DNA from: Silurus meridionalis
Lineage: Eukaryota; Chordata; Actinopteri; Siluriformes; Siluridae
Direction of reading: 5' to 3'
NCBI RefSeq assembly: GCF_014805685.1
Contig: NC_060886.1
Coordinates: 10,504,108 to 10,568,107, forward strand
DNA: 64,000 nt
This document shows, in pieces, positions 22,741-33,043 of this stretch (positions within the stretch are counted from its first letter, which is position 1; every line of letters begins with the position of its first letter). The position numbers and the translations under genes are program-made. The notes under the pieces are model-generated. The model saw only the letters and a program-made list of their open reading frames with translations, did not search any database and had not been told where the DNA came from.

Positions 22741-23080
22741 TGTTTAGATGCTGTTTTTTGCACCTCTGTACTCTTGGTTATAGTCTTTAGAGTCCTCTTT
22801 GCACAGTACTGTATATTTAGAGTATACAGTAGGCTTACTGGTTGGTGCTATCTTGTGTTATGTGTATTGTCCCACACTGTCTTGTGTTGTCTGTCTGTCT
22901 GTACTGTTTTTCGTCTGCACTGTTTGCACTAGGTTGCACTCGATGCACTTTATGTAGCTTTATGTTGTTTAGTGTAGCACCAAGGTTCTGGAGGAATGTT
23001 GTCTCATTTTAACTGTGTACTGTGTACCACTGTGTATAGTAGAAATTATAATAAAAGTCTCTTGACTTGACTCTTGACTT
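22741..23080 (+). repeat. Dispersed fish repeat with CTTGACTTGA tail
   Basis: Contains GTTGCACTCGATGCACTTTA, GTGTAGCACCAAGGTTCTGG, AGGAATGTTGTCTCATTTTA and ends ATAAAAGTCTCTTGACTTGA with repeated CTTGA units. Opposite-strand relatives at 10720-11060 and 44905-45210. Confidence 0.7.
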
Positions 23081-24342
23081 GACTTGCTTCCAGACTTCAG
23101 GTAGTCACCGACTGCAGATAAATTACATCTGAGCATTAAAAAGAAATGTAAGACAATGTCTTTAATTTCTAAAATCTGAATGCAATGGGTCTGTGCAAAC
23201 CCAAGAACCAAAGCTGAAAGTCTACACATCAATCACATTTTGCTTCATTTCAAATCCTTTGTGATCAGTTTACAAGAAAGTGTCTCACTGTCCAAATGTT
23301 CATAGACGTGACAGCAATGAATTAAATGAATGAATTTATTTTTAAGAAAAGGACAAACAAACCTTTGTCTCTAGCATGGCCAGATATAGGTTTTGTAATG
23401 ATGTTTGACTGAACTGTCAGGTCATATTCCCCAGGGTGTAATGATACTTTACATGAAATGGATCAATACAGAGCCTGATAAACAGCGCCACAAAGGATTA
23501 CCCGGTACACACAAATTTCATATAAAGGTTATATAAAATATAAAATTTTATTCCTGTGTCCTTAAACAGGTTTAGACTGAATCCTTACAGTCCTGGCTCT
23601 TTAGTATCACATGCACTATACACTTTATTAAAAATCTTGACTCACAATTAACATAAATGTAAAGTCACTTGTACTGGTTAACATAAAAATGTTGGAATGG
23701 TAGCATGAAATGTTAGTATCAAGATGGAGGAGTACTTGAAGCAAAAACGTTGTGTAATCAAAATAAATTGAATGTAATCGAAAAACCCATGCTCTTGTGT
23801 TCGAAATGTTGCCAAGCCCAGTGATTTGACTCTGCTACACTAAAATTTTGACAGAAAATTTAGCCTATTGTTGCAAAGTGGCCCACTACCCTGTACTGAC
23901 AGACATGCAACAAGACCTGGACTTAACAAAAGTAGGCCATTAAAGTGGATTAAAGCTGTAATTTGAAGAGTAGAGAACATCCCTTTTATAAAATCCCATG
24001 CATTCTGGGCTCTGTTGTCACTGTGTTTTCCACACTCCATCACATGCTTTAAACAGTTACCTGTCATGGGGTCTGCAGGGTTTGGTGGGATGATGAGCGT
24101 TTTAGAGATGCACTCAAAAATCTAAATCAACTAGAATATGAGAGCCATTTGACCACTAAGAGGGCAAATGGTGTTCACCAACCTTCTTACCAAGAGCTAA
24201 CAAGAGCTTTAACTTAGCTACTGCTCATTATCTGCTATTTACCTACTGTTAATATATTCTCAGTTATTGCTTTAAAGATATAATGTTTGTGTCTAAGAAA
24301 GCATGAAACATTTTCAATGTTTTGACTCAAGTAAAAGTATTG
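23081..24342. other. No recognised gene or repeat
   Basis: AT-rich. Short open frames on both strands without motifs. Confidence 0.35.
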
Positions 24343-26110
24343 TCTGAAATGCTTCTTTTTCTTCTGCTCTATTAGGCATCGTCATAGCGGATCATTCATC
24401 TCCATTCTACTCTGTCCTCTACATCTGCCTCTTTCTACCCAACTACCTGCATGTCTTCCTTCACCACATCCTTAAACCTCCTCCTTGGCCTTCTTTTTTC
24501 CTCCTTCCTGGTGGCTCCATCTTTCCAACGCCAAAGTATCTTAATCTAGCCATCCTCACTTTGTCCCCAAAACTTCCTACATGCGCTGTCCCTCTAATAA
24601 ACTCATTCTGTCCATCCTCACTCCCAATGAAAATTGCAGCATCTTCAACTCTGCTACCTCCAGCGCCACCTCCTTTTACTCAGTGCAACTGTCTCTAAAT
24701 TATACATCGCACGTCTCACCACAGTCCTATAAACTTTTCCTTTCACTCATTTAATCCTTTTCTCCTTCCTTAGTGTCAAACTCCACATTCAGTTCCTTAT
24801 ATGCCTTTTCCTTTGCTTTTGCCACATCCCTCTTCACCAGCTGCCGCATCTCTCTGCCGATCCCAATTCTGTTTTACCAACCTCTTTCTCCTTATGCTTT
24901 CCTGCACTTCCTCATTCCACCACCATGTCTCTTTGTCTTCCTTTCTATTTCCAGATGTCACACCAAGTACCTTTCTAGCTATCTCCCTTATCACTTCTGC
25001 AGTAGTTGCCCAAACATCCCGCACCTCTTCACCACCACCGAGCCCCTGTCTGACCTCTTTCCTGAATCTCACACTACAGTCTTTCTCCTTCAGTTTCCAC
25101 CGTCTTATTCTTCTTTCAGTCCTCACTCTTCTCCTCTGCTTCTTCACCTCCAAACCATCCTACACTGTCCCCTGCCAACACCTTACAGTCTCAGTCACCT
25201 CACAATCTCCTACATAGAACATAGTCCACCTGTGTGCACCTTCCTCCACTTTTATACGTCACCCTATGATCCTCCTTCTTCTTAAAATAAGTGTTCACTA
25301 CTGCTATTTCCATCCTTTTAACAAAATCACCATCTGCCATTCCACCTTCCTCTCCCTAAAGCCATACCTACCCCTCACCTCCTCATCACCTCTGTTCCCT
25401 TCACCAACATGGCCACTGAAATCTGTCCCAATCACCAATCTTTCATTCCTAGATACACCTTCTACCACTTCATCTAACTAACTCCAGATATTTTTCTTCT
25501 CCTTCATCTCACAGCCTGTGAAACATAGGCACTGGTGACATTCATTTTCACCCCTTTAACTTCCATGTTCATAGCCCTATCAGAAACTCTCTTCATTTCA
25601 CTACACTCTTACTGTACTCTTCTTCAGAATCACCCCTACACCATTTTCTTTCCATCCACACTATGACCAGTTTAAACCCACCTCCAATGTTCCTGGCCTT
25701 ACTCCATTTGCACTTGGTCTCCTGAACACACAGCATATCTACCTTTCTCCTCTCCATCATATCAGCTCTCCCTATCCCATTACCAGTTATAGTACCGGCA
25801 TTTAAAGTACCAACCCTAACCTCCACTCTCCTACACTTCTTCTTTTCCTGCTGTCTCTGTAGACATCTTCTTCCTCTTCTCCACTGGTACACTGTTGGCT
25901 AATGATACCTGTGGCGCTCGTTGATAACCCGTGGCTCGACCGATCTGGTATGAAATGTAAGTTTTATGATCTGCATGTTTGATTTGGCAAATATTTTACG
26001 CTGGATGCCCTTCCTAACGCGACCCTCCCCATTTAATCGGGTTTGGGACCGGCACTAAGAGTGCACTGGCTTGTGCAACCCTAATGGCTGGGTTATTTCC
26101 TCTGAAATGC
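24343..26110 (-). mobile_element. RTE-clade LINE, both ends present, reverse transcriptase deleted (minus)
   Basis: Direct repeats TCTGAAATGC at 24343-24352 and 26101-26110 bound the body 24353-26100. On the minus strand it begins with the SINE-shared 5' block (GGTTGCACAAGCCAGTGCAC, AGGAAGGGCATCCAGCGT). Endonuclease follows at 25892-25593: RRVEVRVGTLNAGTITGNG, ADMMERRKVDMLCVQETK and KARNIGGGFKL. The linker before the reverse transcriptase lies at 25153-24797 (VRFRKEVRQGLGGGEEV, WATTAEVIREIARKVLG, KETWWWNEEVQESIRRKRL). The polymerase domain with FADD is absent. The sequence jumps to the C-terminal end (HVGSFGDKVRMARLRYFG-like) and the family 3' terminus. Every frame is broken. Annotations of the endonuclease as 'craniofacial development protein 2-like' refer to this family (BovB/Expander relatives). 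Confidence 0.9.
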
Positions 26111-27277
26111 AATCTATAAAATATTTATTTGTTTTCAAATAGTCTGTAACCTTGAGGTCAAGATGGAGTTTGCCTACTGTTTTTTTCTTCTTTTTTTTAA
26201 TAAAAGCTGCGTTATTGTTATCTGTGTTGCCATCAGCGATGTTTCTGGCTTTGCTAAAAACTAGCAAAGCACAAGCTGTTTAAAGCTGTCAGTGACATTC
26301 CTAATATTCTGTGACATCAACATCGATAAACGTTCCTGCTCTCTGACCTGTGTCAATGATTTTTTTAACTCATTGACCAACATGATGTCACTTTTGAAAA
26401 TATGGGGAACAACACGACTTGATTTACAAGGTTATGACGACCACAGTTTGGGATAAGTGTGAAAATAATATTGCCACTCTTGATCAAGAAATAATTGTTC
26501 AATGCATGAAATTGTATAATTTGCGCAAAATTCAGACATCTTTAAAATGAGATCAGTTTCCATTGATCTAATATCTACACTAGTAAAAACTCATGTCTTC
26601 TCTTTTAATCCAATTATGATTGCAGTTTAAAACAAGCAGTCTAGTGACAAAAAAATTTATTGACTAACATGATGTGACTTCTGAAAAAGTGACTACATGA
26701 CTTTAGCAAGCAAGGTCATGTTTAAAATGATACTAGGCTCCTCTGAGTGATGGCAAAGAACCAACAAATTAAAGATGAATTATTTTATTTTAAACATTAA
26801 TAAAAGTAAAAAAAAAAAATCAAATAAGATTGGACTCACTATTGATTTAAATTGGATTTCGGAACGGCTTGCTGCACAACATTTATTCATGATATTTTGG
26901 ATAACATTAATACTGTACAGTGTGTTGGTTTATTATGAGTTATTACTGTACAGAACCAGCTTAGGTTCAGCTCCGTGCAGCCGAGCACAGGAATATTTCT
27001 GGACAGATGCTTTTGTGATGTTTTCCACTATTGAACTGTCTGGTTTTGGTGAGCCTGTGCCCTCTGTAGCCTCAGATTCCTGTTAGTTGACAGGAGTCGA
27101 AGAGAATTTGGCTATTGTAGCTCGTTTTAAACATGCTGCACATTCTAAAATATGTTTCCGTTCAGTATAGGCACTAGGGTGCAACTGCACATTTGCTAAG
27201 AGGTATGAAGGATCATAGTTGGCACCCACCTCCCCCTCCCAAAATAACAGGGGCTAATTCAAAAATAAATACACTAT
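26111..27277. other. No recognised gene or repeat
   Basis: AT-rich. The open frame 26775-27086 has no motif. CCCACCTCCCCCTCCC occurs near 27225. Confidence 0.35.
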
Positions 27278-28824
27278 ATGCAAAAGCGCTCCCAACCAGC
27301 CATTAGGGTTGCACAAGCCAGTGCACTCTTAGCTCCGGTCCCAAGCCTGGATGAATGGGGAGGGTTGAGTTAGGAAGGGCATCCAGCATAAAATGTGCCA
27401 AATCAAATATGAGGAATCAGGAATTTCATACCGGATCGGTCAAAGCCCGCCACAGGTATCGTTAGCCAACAGGGTACCAGTGGAAATATGGCTACTGTTG
27501 GTTGAAGGAGGAAAAGGAGATGAGAAGATGTCTACAGAGACAGCAGGGAAAGGAGAAGTGTAGGAGAGTGGAGGTTTGGGTGGGCAATTTAAATGTTGCC
27601 ATTATGACTGGTAAAAGAAGAGAGGTAGCTGATATGATGGAGAGGAGAAAGGTATATATGTTGTGTGTTCAGGAGACCAAATGGAAAATGAGTAAGGCCA
27701 GGAACATTGGAGGTTGCTTTAAACTGTCCTATCATGGTGTGGATGGAAAGAGAAATGGTGTGATCCTGAGGGAAGAGTTTAGTAAGAGTGTAGTGGGGGT
27801 GAAGAGAGTTTCTGGTAAAGTGATGAATGTGAAGCTGGAAGTTGAAGGGGTGATGAAGGGGTGATGATTTTGCTAAAAGGATGGAAATGGCAGTGGTGAA
27901 ACACTTAATTTAAAAAGTGTGTCAGAGAAGTATCTGAGGGTGGTGCAGGACATGTATGAGGACAGTGTGACAGTAGTAAAGTGTGCAGTAGGAACGACAG
28001 ACTGGTTTAAGGTGGAGGTTGGACTGCTTCAAGGATCGACAGGTTGACAGACGAGGTAAGACAGGAGTCTCCGTTGACTATGATGTTTGCGGATGATATT
28101 GTGTTTTGTGGTGAGAGAAGGGAGCAGTTTGAGAAGAGCCTGGAGAGGTGGAGGTACACACTGGAAAGGAGGGGAATGAAAGTCAGTAGAAGTAAGACAG
28201 AGTACATGTGTGTGAATGAGAGGGAGGGCAGTGGAGTGGTGCGGATGCAGGGAGAAGAGTGGTAGAAGGTGGAAGAGTTCAGGTACCTGGGATCAACAGT
28301 AAAAAAAAGTAATGGAGAGTGTGTTAGGGAAGTGAAGAAAAGAGTGCAGCCAGGGTGGAGTGGGTGGAGAAGACTGGAAGGAATGATTTGTGATAGAAGT
28401 GTATAAGCTAATAGCTAAAGTTTATAGGACTGTGGTGAGACCCGCTATGTTGTATGGTTTAGAGACAGTGGATATAACTAAAAGACAGGAGGTGGAGCTG
28501 GAGGTGGCAGAGCTGAAGATGTTCATTCATTGGGAATGACGAGGATGGACAAGATTAGAAACAAGTTTATTAGAGGGGCAGCACATGTAGGACGTTTTGG
28601 GGACAAAGTGAAAGAGGCCCAATTGAGATAGTTTGGACATGTGCCGAGGTAGGAGAATCGGTACGAGAATGCTGAGGATGGAGCCGCCAGGAAGACCAAA
28701 GAGGAGGTTCATGGATGTGGTGAAAGAAGACATGCAGGTAGTTGGTTTGAAAGCGGCAGATGTAGAGGACAGAGTGATATGCCGAGGGAGCAGCGGAAAA
28801 AAAAGGAGATGCAATAGTGCTCCC
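27278..28824 (+). mobile_element. RTE-clade LINE, both ends present, internally deleted
   Basis: Imperfect direct repeats (14 of 16) at 27278-27293 (ATGCAAAAGCGCTCCC) and 28809-28824 (ATGCAATAGTGCTCCC) bound the body 27294-28808. It begins with the SINE-shared 5' block. Endonuclease is at 27502-27864: RRVEVWVGNLNVAIMTGKRR, ADMMERRKVYMLCVQETKWK and FKLSYHGVDGKRNGVILREE. About 1 kb is missing before the reverse transcriptase, which resumes near 27915 (SEKYLRVVQDMYEDS). The catalytic motif MMFADDIVFC is in the 28044-28265 frame, with RRGMKVSRSKTEYMCVNERE. The C-terminus runs to about 28790 (HVGRFGDKVKEAQL, RRMLRMEPPG, PKRRFMDVVKEDMQVVG). A second small deletion removes the segment after the GL.QG motif. 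The 3' terminus is eroded. Not functional. Confidence 0.9.
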
Positions 28825-29356
28825 CTATGTGCAGCGCTTCTATTCACTGCATATACTGCATACTCCATCTTTGCACTACTGCAAGAGAGCGGTTATGTGT
28901 TACCATATCCTTTCTGTCAGCTTAGTATAGTCTGACCATTCTCAACATCATTCTCTCAGTGGATGTTTTTTGTTTTTCGCATCATTCTGTGTAAAAAATA
29001 TATAATTGTTAAGGTCTGCAATGTCAGCAATGGCAGATAAAAGACATTCATGCAATTAATCAATTTATCCAATAGGTAATATAAAACATAACATGCATGC
29101 ATGTAACTTTAGAAGAAAAAAGTGTGATCTCAGTGACTTTGGCTGTGACATGTTTGCTAGTGATGGGATCTTTTGTCATTTTTACCAAGTCCATCAGTAG
29201 CAACTGCTGGGGGTTGAAATTTATTGTTATTTTGCTATCACAAATACTCAGACAATCTTAAAGTAAAATGTGTGGCCTTCTATGCTTTTCGCAGAGCAAT
29301 GCATTTTAAAAAGGCTTATCTTTTATATTCCTCTTACAGTTAGTTGATTGTTTACA
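28825..29356. other. No recognised gene or repeat
   Basis: AT-rich DNA without motifs. Confidence 0.35.
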
Positions 29357-29521
29357 TGTGCATTTATGGCATTGCCCTTATCTGGGTGGCTTATAATTAT
29401 CTAATTTCTACAGCTGAGCAGTTGACATTTAAGGGCCTTGCTCAGGGGCCCAGAAGCAGCAGCTTGACAGTATTGGCATTTGATCAGAAATCCAATGTCT
29501 TAACCACTGAGCTACCATTTC
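29357..29521 (-). repeat. tRNA-derived SINE (minus copy)
   Basis: CATTTATGGCATTGCCCTTA, TCTGGGTGGCTTATAATTAT, CTACAGCTGAGCAGTTGACA, AAGGGCCTTGCTCAGGGGCC and TTAACCACTGAGCTACCATT give the complete body of this common fish SINE in reverse; the last motif is the reverse of the tRNA-like box A (GGTAGCTCAGTGGTTAA). Confidence 0.85.
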
Positions 29522-30139
29522 TCTGTCAAGTTAAATCTGTAACAATATTTCTTACAAGAATAAGATGTAGAAGGCCAGAATTATATTAAAGCTTTTATTC
29601 AATCTTATGTCTTGACCTGCTAAAAAATTCGTTAATAATTAGACCACCTACCACATTTGTTACCAAGTTGACTGGTGTCAGAAAAAAAAGTTTTACGTGC
29701 TCAGGCCTTCATCCTAGCTCCCTATTCCTTCAGTAATGATTTTAAAAATGTCTTTTTCAGTTAGTAGCCATAGACCTCCTACTGCAGCCTTCAGATTCAG
29801 CCGGTGTAACAAACACAGATGGCAGGCATCTGCTGCAACACCCGCATATTACCTGCACATGGAGAGAAACAAACACTCTCTTGCACCAAACAGAGTTATA
29901 CGCACCATACTGTTCTCAGTATTGCTGCAACTATAGTAGCTTACTCTTATGGCACACTGTTTAGGGTTAATATGCGGCCTGGGACGGATCTCATCCCCCT
30001 TCATACAGTTTGGAGGTTGAGAACATCTCTCTGCTGGAGCGCTGCACGAACAAGGAACGCAAAAAACGAGTCAGTCAATCCTCCTCCTCCTACTCCCTCC
30101 TCCTCCTCCTCATCTCCACCACCACCACCATCATCATCG

Positions 30140-31173
30140 TCATCTCTCTCTCTCTCTCTCTCTCTCTCACTCACACACACACACACACGCGCGCAGAGTC
30201 GAGGCGAAGTGAAACGCGACCGCGTCATTGTAGCAAACGCAACACTTTTTTTTTTCCAGGGGAGGCAATGGACGAGTAAATCGCCAAAGAAGAGAGCAGT
30301 CACTGAAACAAAACAAACAAAACAAAACAAACAAACAAGCAAAATCAAACACCAAGGTGCATATATACTGTCGTGCGTCTTAAGAGGAGGCAATATTGAA
30401 GGAGGCTGGCAGGGAAAAGATGCACAGCGGTGGTCGGGAAAACTGAACGCTGTCACAGCTGGATTCAGGACTTTCCTCGCGGAAGGAAGGAAGAAGGAAG
30501 AGAGAAGGAGGGAAGGAGTGTTTACGCGTGCATGTGTCGGGAATTTCTGCGCTTCTGAAGCAGGACTCGTCTCGTCTTTGCTTTTTGGATGCTGTGCAGA
30601 TCCACCCTTGTCGCTCCTCCGCCGCGCGGTGAACCCAACTGGCCAGGCGAACGACGGCTCCTACAGCGCGCAGCTCGGGTCCGCCGCGTCTTCTGCCGTC
30701 GCATCGCGTCGCGTCGCGTCTCGTCTCAAACCTATCCCCCCCCACACACCCCCTTACCTTCCCACACACCCACCCCATCTCATCTCATCTCGCGCGACAC
30801 ATGCGATTTTTCCACAGCCGATTTGCTTTTCTTTTTTTTTTTTTTTTTCCTCCCCTCGTTTTCACGCGGACTGTGCGTGGCGGCGCCCTCTGATACCGAG
30901 CAGGCTGGCTGGCTGCGCGAGCCCGACGGCGCTTGTTTCTTCAGCACGTGAATGAAAGACGCCGGAGCCACGGTGGATACCTGTTTTCCTATGCTCCGTA
31001 TGTTCCTGGAGAACTGGTCCGCGTTGTCGTGTGCCGTCCACCTCAAACCCCTGCTGCTTCCTCATCTTTTAATTCCTCCTCCTGTCCTTATCATTTTTAT
31101 TATGCAAACGAAATAAGGAGCTCTCCTTCATCAGGGTGTCTCTAAGCTGCTGGATCGCTCCTCGCCCAAATCA
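30140..31173 (+). promoter_or_regulatory. fgf14: CpG-rich promoter / 5' untranslated region of fgf14 transcript 1B
   Basis: This is the most GC- and CpG-rich part of the window. It holds (CT)n(CA)n at 30141-30188, GCGCGCAGAGTCGAGGCGAA, CGCGACCGCGTCATTG, tandem GCGTC/GCATC units at 30703-30726 and CATCTCATCTCATCTCGCGC near 30777-30795. It lies directly upstream of, and on the same strand as, the fgf14 1B exon, so I infer a CpG-island promoter and 5' UTR. The transcription start cannot be fixed; no clear TATA box. Many upstream ATGs and open frames occur (including a 378-codon frame at 29819-30955), none with protein homology I recognise; if transcribed they would act as upstream ORFs. Confidence 0.65.
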
Positions 31174-31264
31174 ATGTGGTTTCTTTGGAACATTTTCAGC
31201 AAAGGAACGCATATGCTGCAGTGTCTTTGTGGCAAGAGTCTCAAGAAGAACAAGAACCCAAGTG
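31174..31264 (+). CDS. fgf14: FGF14 (fibroblast growth factor homologous factor 4), isoform 1B first coding exon
   Basis: The exon translates as MWFLWNIFSKGTHMLQCLCG followed by KSLKKNKNPS, with one base left over before the donor GTAAGC at 31265. This is the isoform-1B-specific N-terminus of FGF14, which differs from mammalian 1B at very few positions. The phase-1 junction matches the family's exon 1/exon 2 boundary, where the beta-trefoil core begins. FGF14 is an intracellular, non-secreted FGF that binds the C-terminal tails of voltage-gated sodium channels at the axon initial segment; the alternative first exon alters channel modulation. In mammals the 1B protein starts upstream, and the same exon encodes an extension ending in SPKS before this Met. 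Here SPKS also precedes the Met, but the extension is frame-broken at 31139-31143, so I choose ATG 31174. Its start context is weak (T at -3), and ATG 31210 (MLQCLCGKS) is an alternative. The partner exons are outside the window. Confidence 0.92.
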
Positions 31265-31309
31265 GTAAGCGGGGCTGCATTCGGCACCTGTGCCGGCGTG
31301 CATGCAAAC

Positions 31310-31345
31310 ACACGCACGCACGCACGCACGCATACACACACACGG
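31310..31345. repeat. (CACG)n(CA)n microsatellite
   Basis: ACACACGCACGCACGCACGC then CATACACACACAC, 45 bases inside the intron from the fgf14 donor. Confidence 0.9.
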
Positions 31346-31981
31346 TGCAATCCGCAATCACGCATATTCTGTGCAGCAAGTAAACGCAGACGTCGGTGGT
31401 CCCTCTGTGTGTAGGTGCATTAAGTTTAGCAACGTGCTGCATGGTGTTCCAACTTTTGAACTCAGTCTCACATATCGTTAGGGGCTTGCCAAAATACTGC
31501 TCTTCCAGACTGCGTGTGTTTTGGATGAAAGACAAAAAAAGATCCTCGAATATCTGGTGTCATTCCAGTGATGCTGCAGCGGCCCTGCATCACTTGTCAA
31601 TGAATCTGGCTGCTCGGTGGCCTTAATGTTTCCTTTTGAACGCAATTAGTTTGCAATGTGTCCTTGTGCAGTGCACGAGCTGTTTATATTGCATTGAGCT
31701 GCAATCTGACCATGAGCTCATGTGCAGACTTTTTATTTATTTTATTCTAAATTACATTTTCTCTGCAGTTTACTTTTGTTCTGCGTGGATCCAAGCTGCA
31801 GTTCATTTGATCTACACTGCACAAAGGCTATAGGAAGGCGCACAGATCGAACCAGCGGTGCATTTCAACAGGCTCTTTCAAGCACCTAGAGAGCACTACA
31901 TATAATTCGACTCAGAAGATGCGACAAGAGGAAGAAGTTGATGTACCTGATAGATAGTTACCCCCCCTCCAAGCTCACAAG

Positions 31982-32008
<27 letters not shown>
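31982..32008. repeat. (CA)n microsatellite
   Basis: Uninterrupted CA dinucleotides. Confidence 0.97.
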
Positions 32009-32012
<4 letters not shown>

Positions 32013-33006
32013 GCTGCAGTGAAGTGGATCACAGAGATTTTGCTCCTTGCTGACACTGCATGATGGATATTTTGTCCTCACCTTTATATCATAAATGCAC
32101 CAAATGATCCCAAATCCTGGTTTGCAAGCAAAAGCCCGCACTGCACAATTTATTTTGCCATGCTCGCAAACACACTCAAGCTCATGAAGGCCTTGGTAAT
32201 GAGCTGATAAGATGTACCAGGTATTTGAGTATGGGAAATACGGAACTGTGCAATGAACCTTGAGGACATGGAATAGGGAAACACTTGTTCCTACTCCATT
32301 CCGCCATGCTGATCGAGGTGAAAGATGTTTGGTGCCGAACCCATTAGCTTCAATATTTCTTGATCCTCATGACAAAATGAGCTGCAGTGCACCATCCAGT
32401 TGGGAAAGAAGCCTAATCATTTCAGCATTTGCACTAGAAAAGTCCAGATTGCACCTCCAAAACACACTTCACTTTCTACAGGGTAGTAGCTTGGTGCTTT
32501 TGTGTAACACCAATGTACATGTTGCATCAGAGTTTTGGCCTGTTGATATCACAAGAAACACAATCCAAATCGCAGTTTGTTTTTTTGTTGCTAACACTTG
32601 TTTAAAATGAAATGTGTGATTCCTCACAAGCTTCATATGAAACAAGCACTCATTGTACTTTTGGGACAATAGATATTTTAATCTGTCTCATTTTGTGGGT
32701 ATAATTAGATTAAGTTACATAAACACATTTGGTAGAGTAATAGCACAACAGGCCACAAAGTTTGATTACACAAATGGGATTAGATTTGTGGTCACATCCA
32801 GAGGGACACATTCACAGTTAAATAAAAGCATCATGTCTGTTCTGGCTGTGAATCGAGATGGTGTGAGCTTTTGATTAATTTGCCTTGCAATTGTGGACCT
32901 CAGCAGCTCGGTGATAATGAAGCGAGGAGAGTGTCGGGCTGTCTTCCTGCCCAGTCTGTACTTTTAGTTCTGTAACATGGAGCAGTAAGAGCATGGAAAG
33001 GAGAAT

Positions 33007-33009
<3 letters not shown>

Positions 33010-33041
<32 letters not shown>
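33010..33041. repeat. (GA)n microsatellite
   Basis: Uninterrupted GA dinucleotides. Confidence 0.97.

Positions 33042-33043
<2 letters not shown>

Noticed and set aside
24773..25285. 170-codon and 138-codon Ser/Pro/Leu-rich plus-strand frames
   Set aside because: They are antisense shadows of the RTE linker region encoded on the minus strand.
30001..30456. 151-codon minus-strand frame rich in Glu/Arg/Asp
   Set aside because: Reverse reading of the (CT)n and CCT-rich 5' region; no homology.
29819..30955. 378-codon plus-strand open frame, the longest in the window
   Set aside because: It runs through the CpG-rich 5' region with low-complexity Pro/Ser, Ser-Leu and His-Thr stretches from (CT)n/(CA)n DNA and has no family motif. 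CpG-rich DNA is poor in stop codons, so a chance frame is expected.
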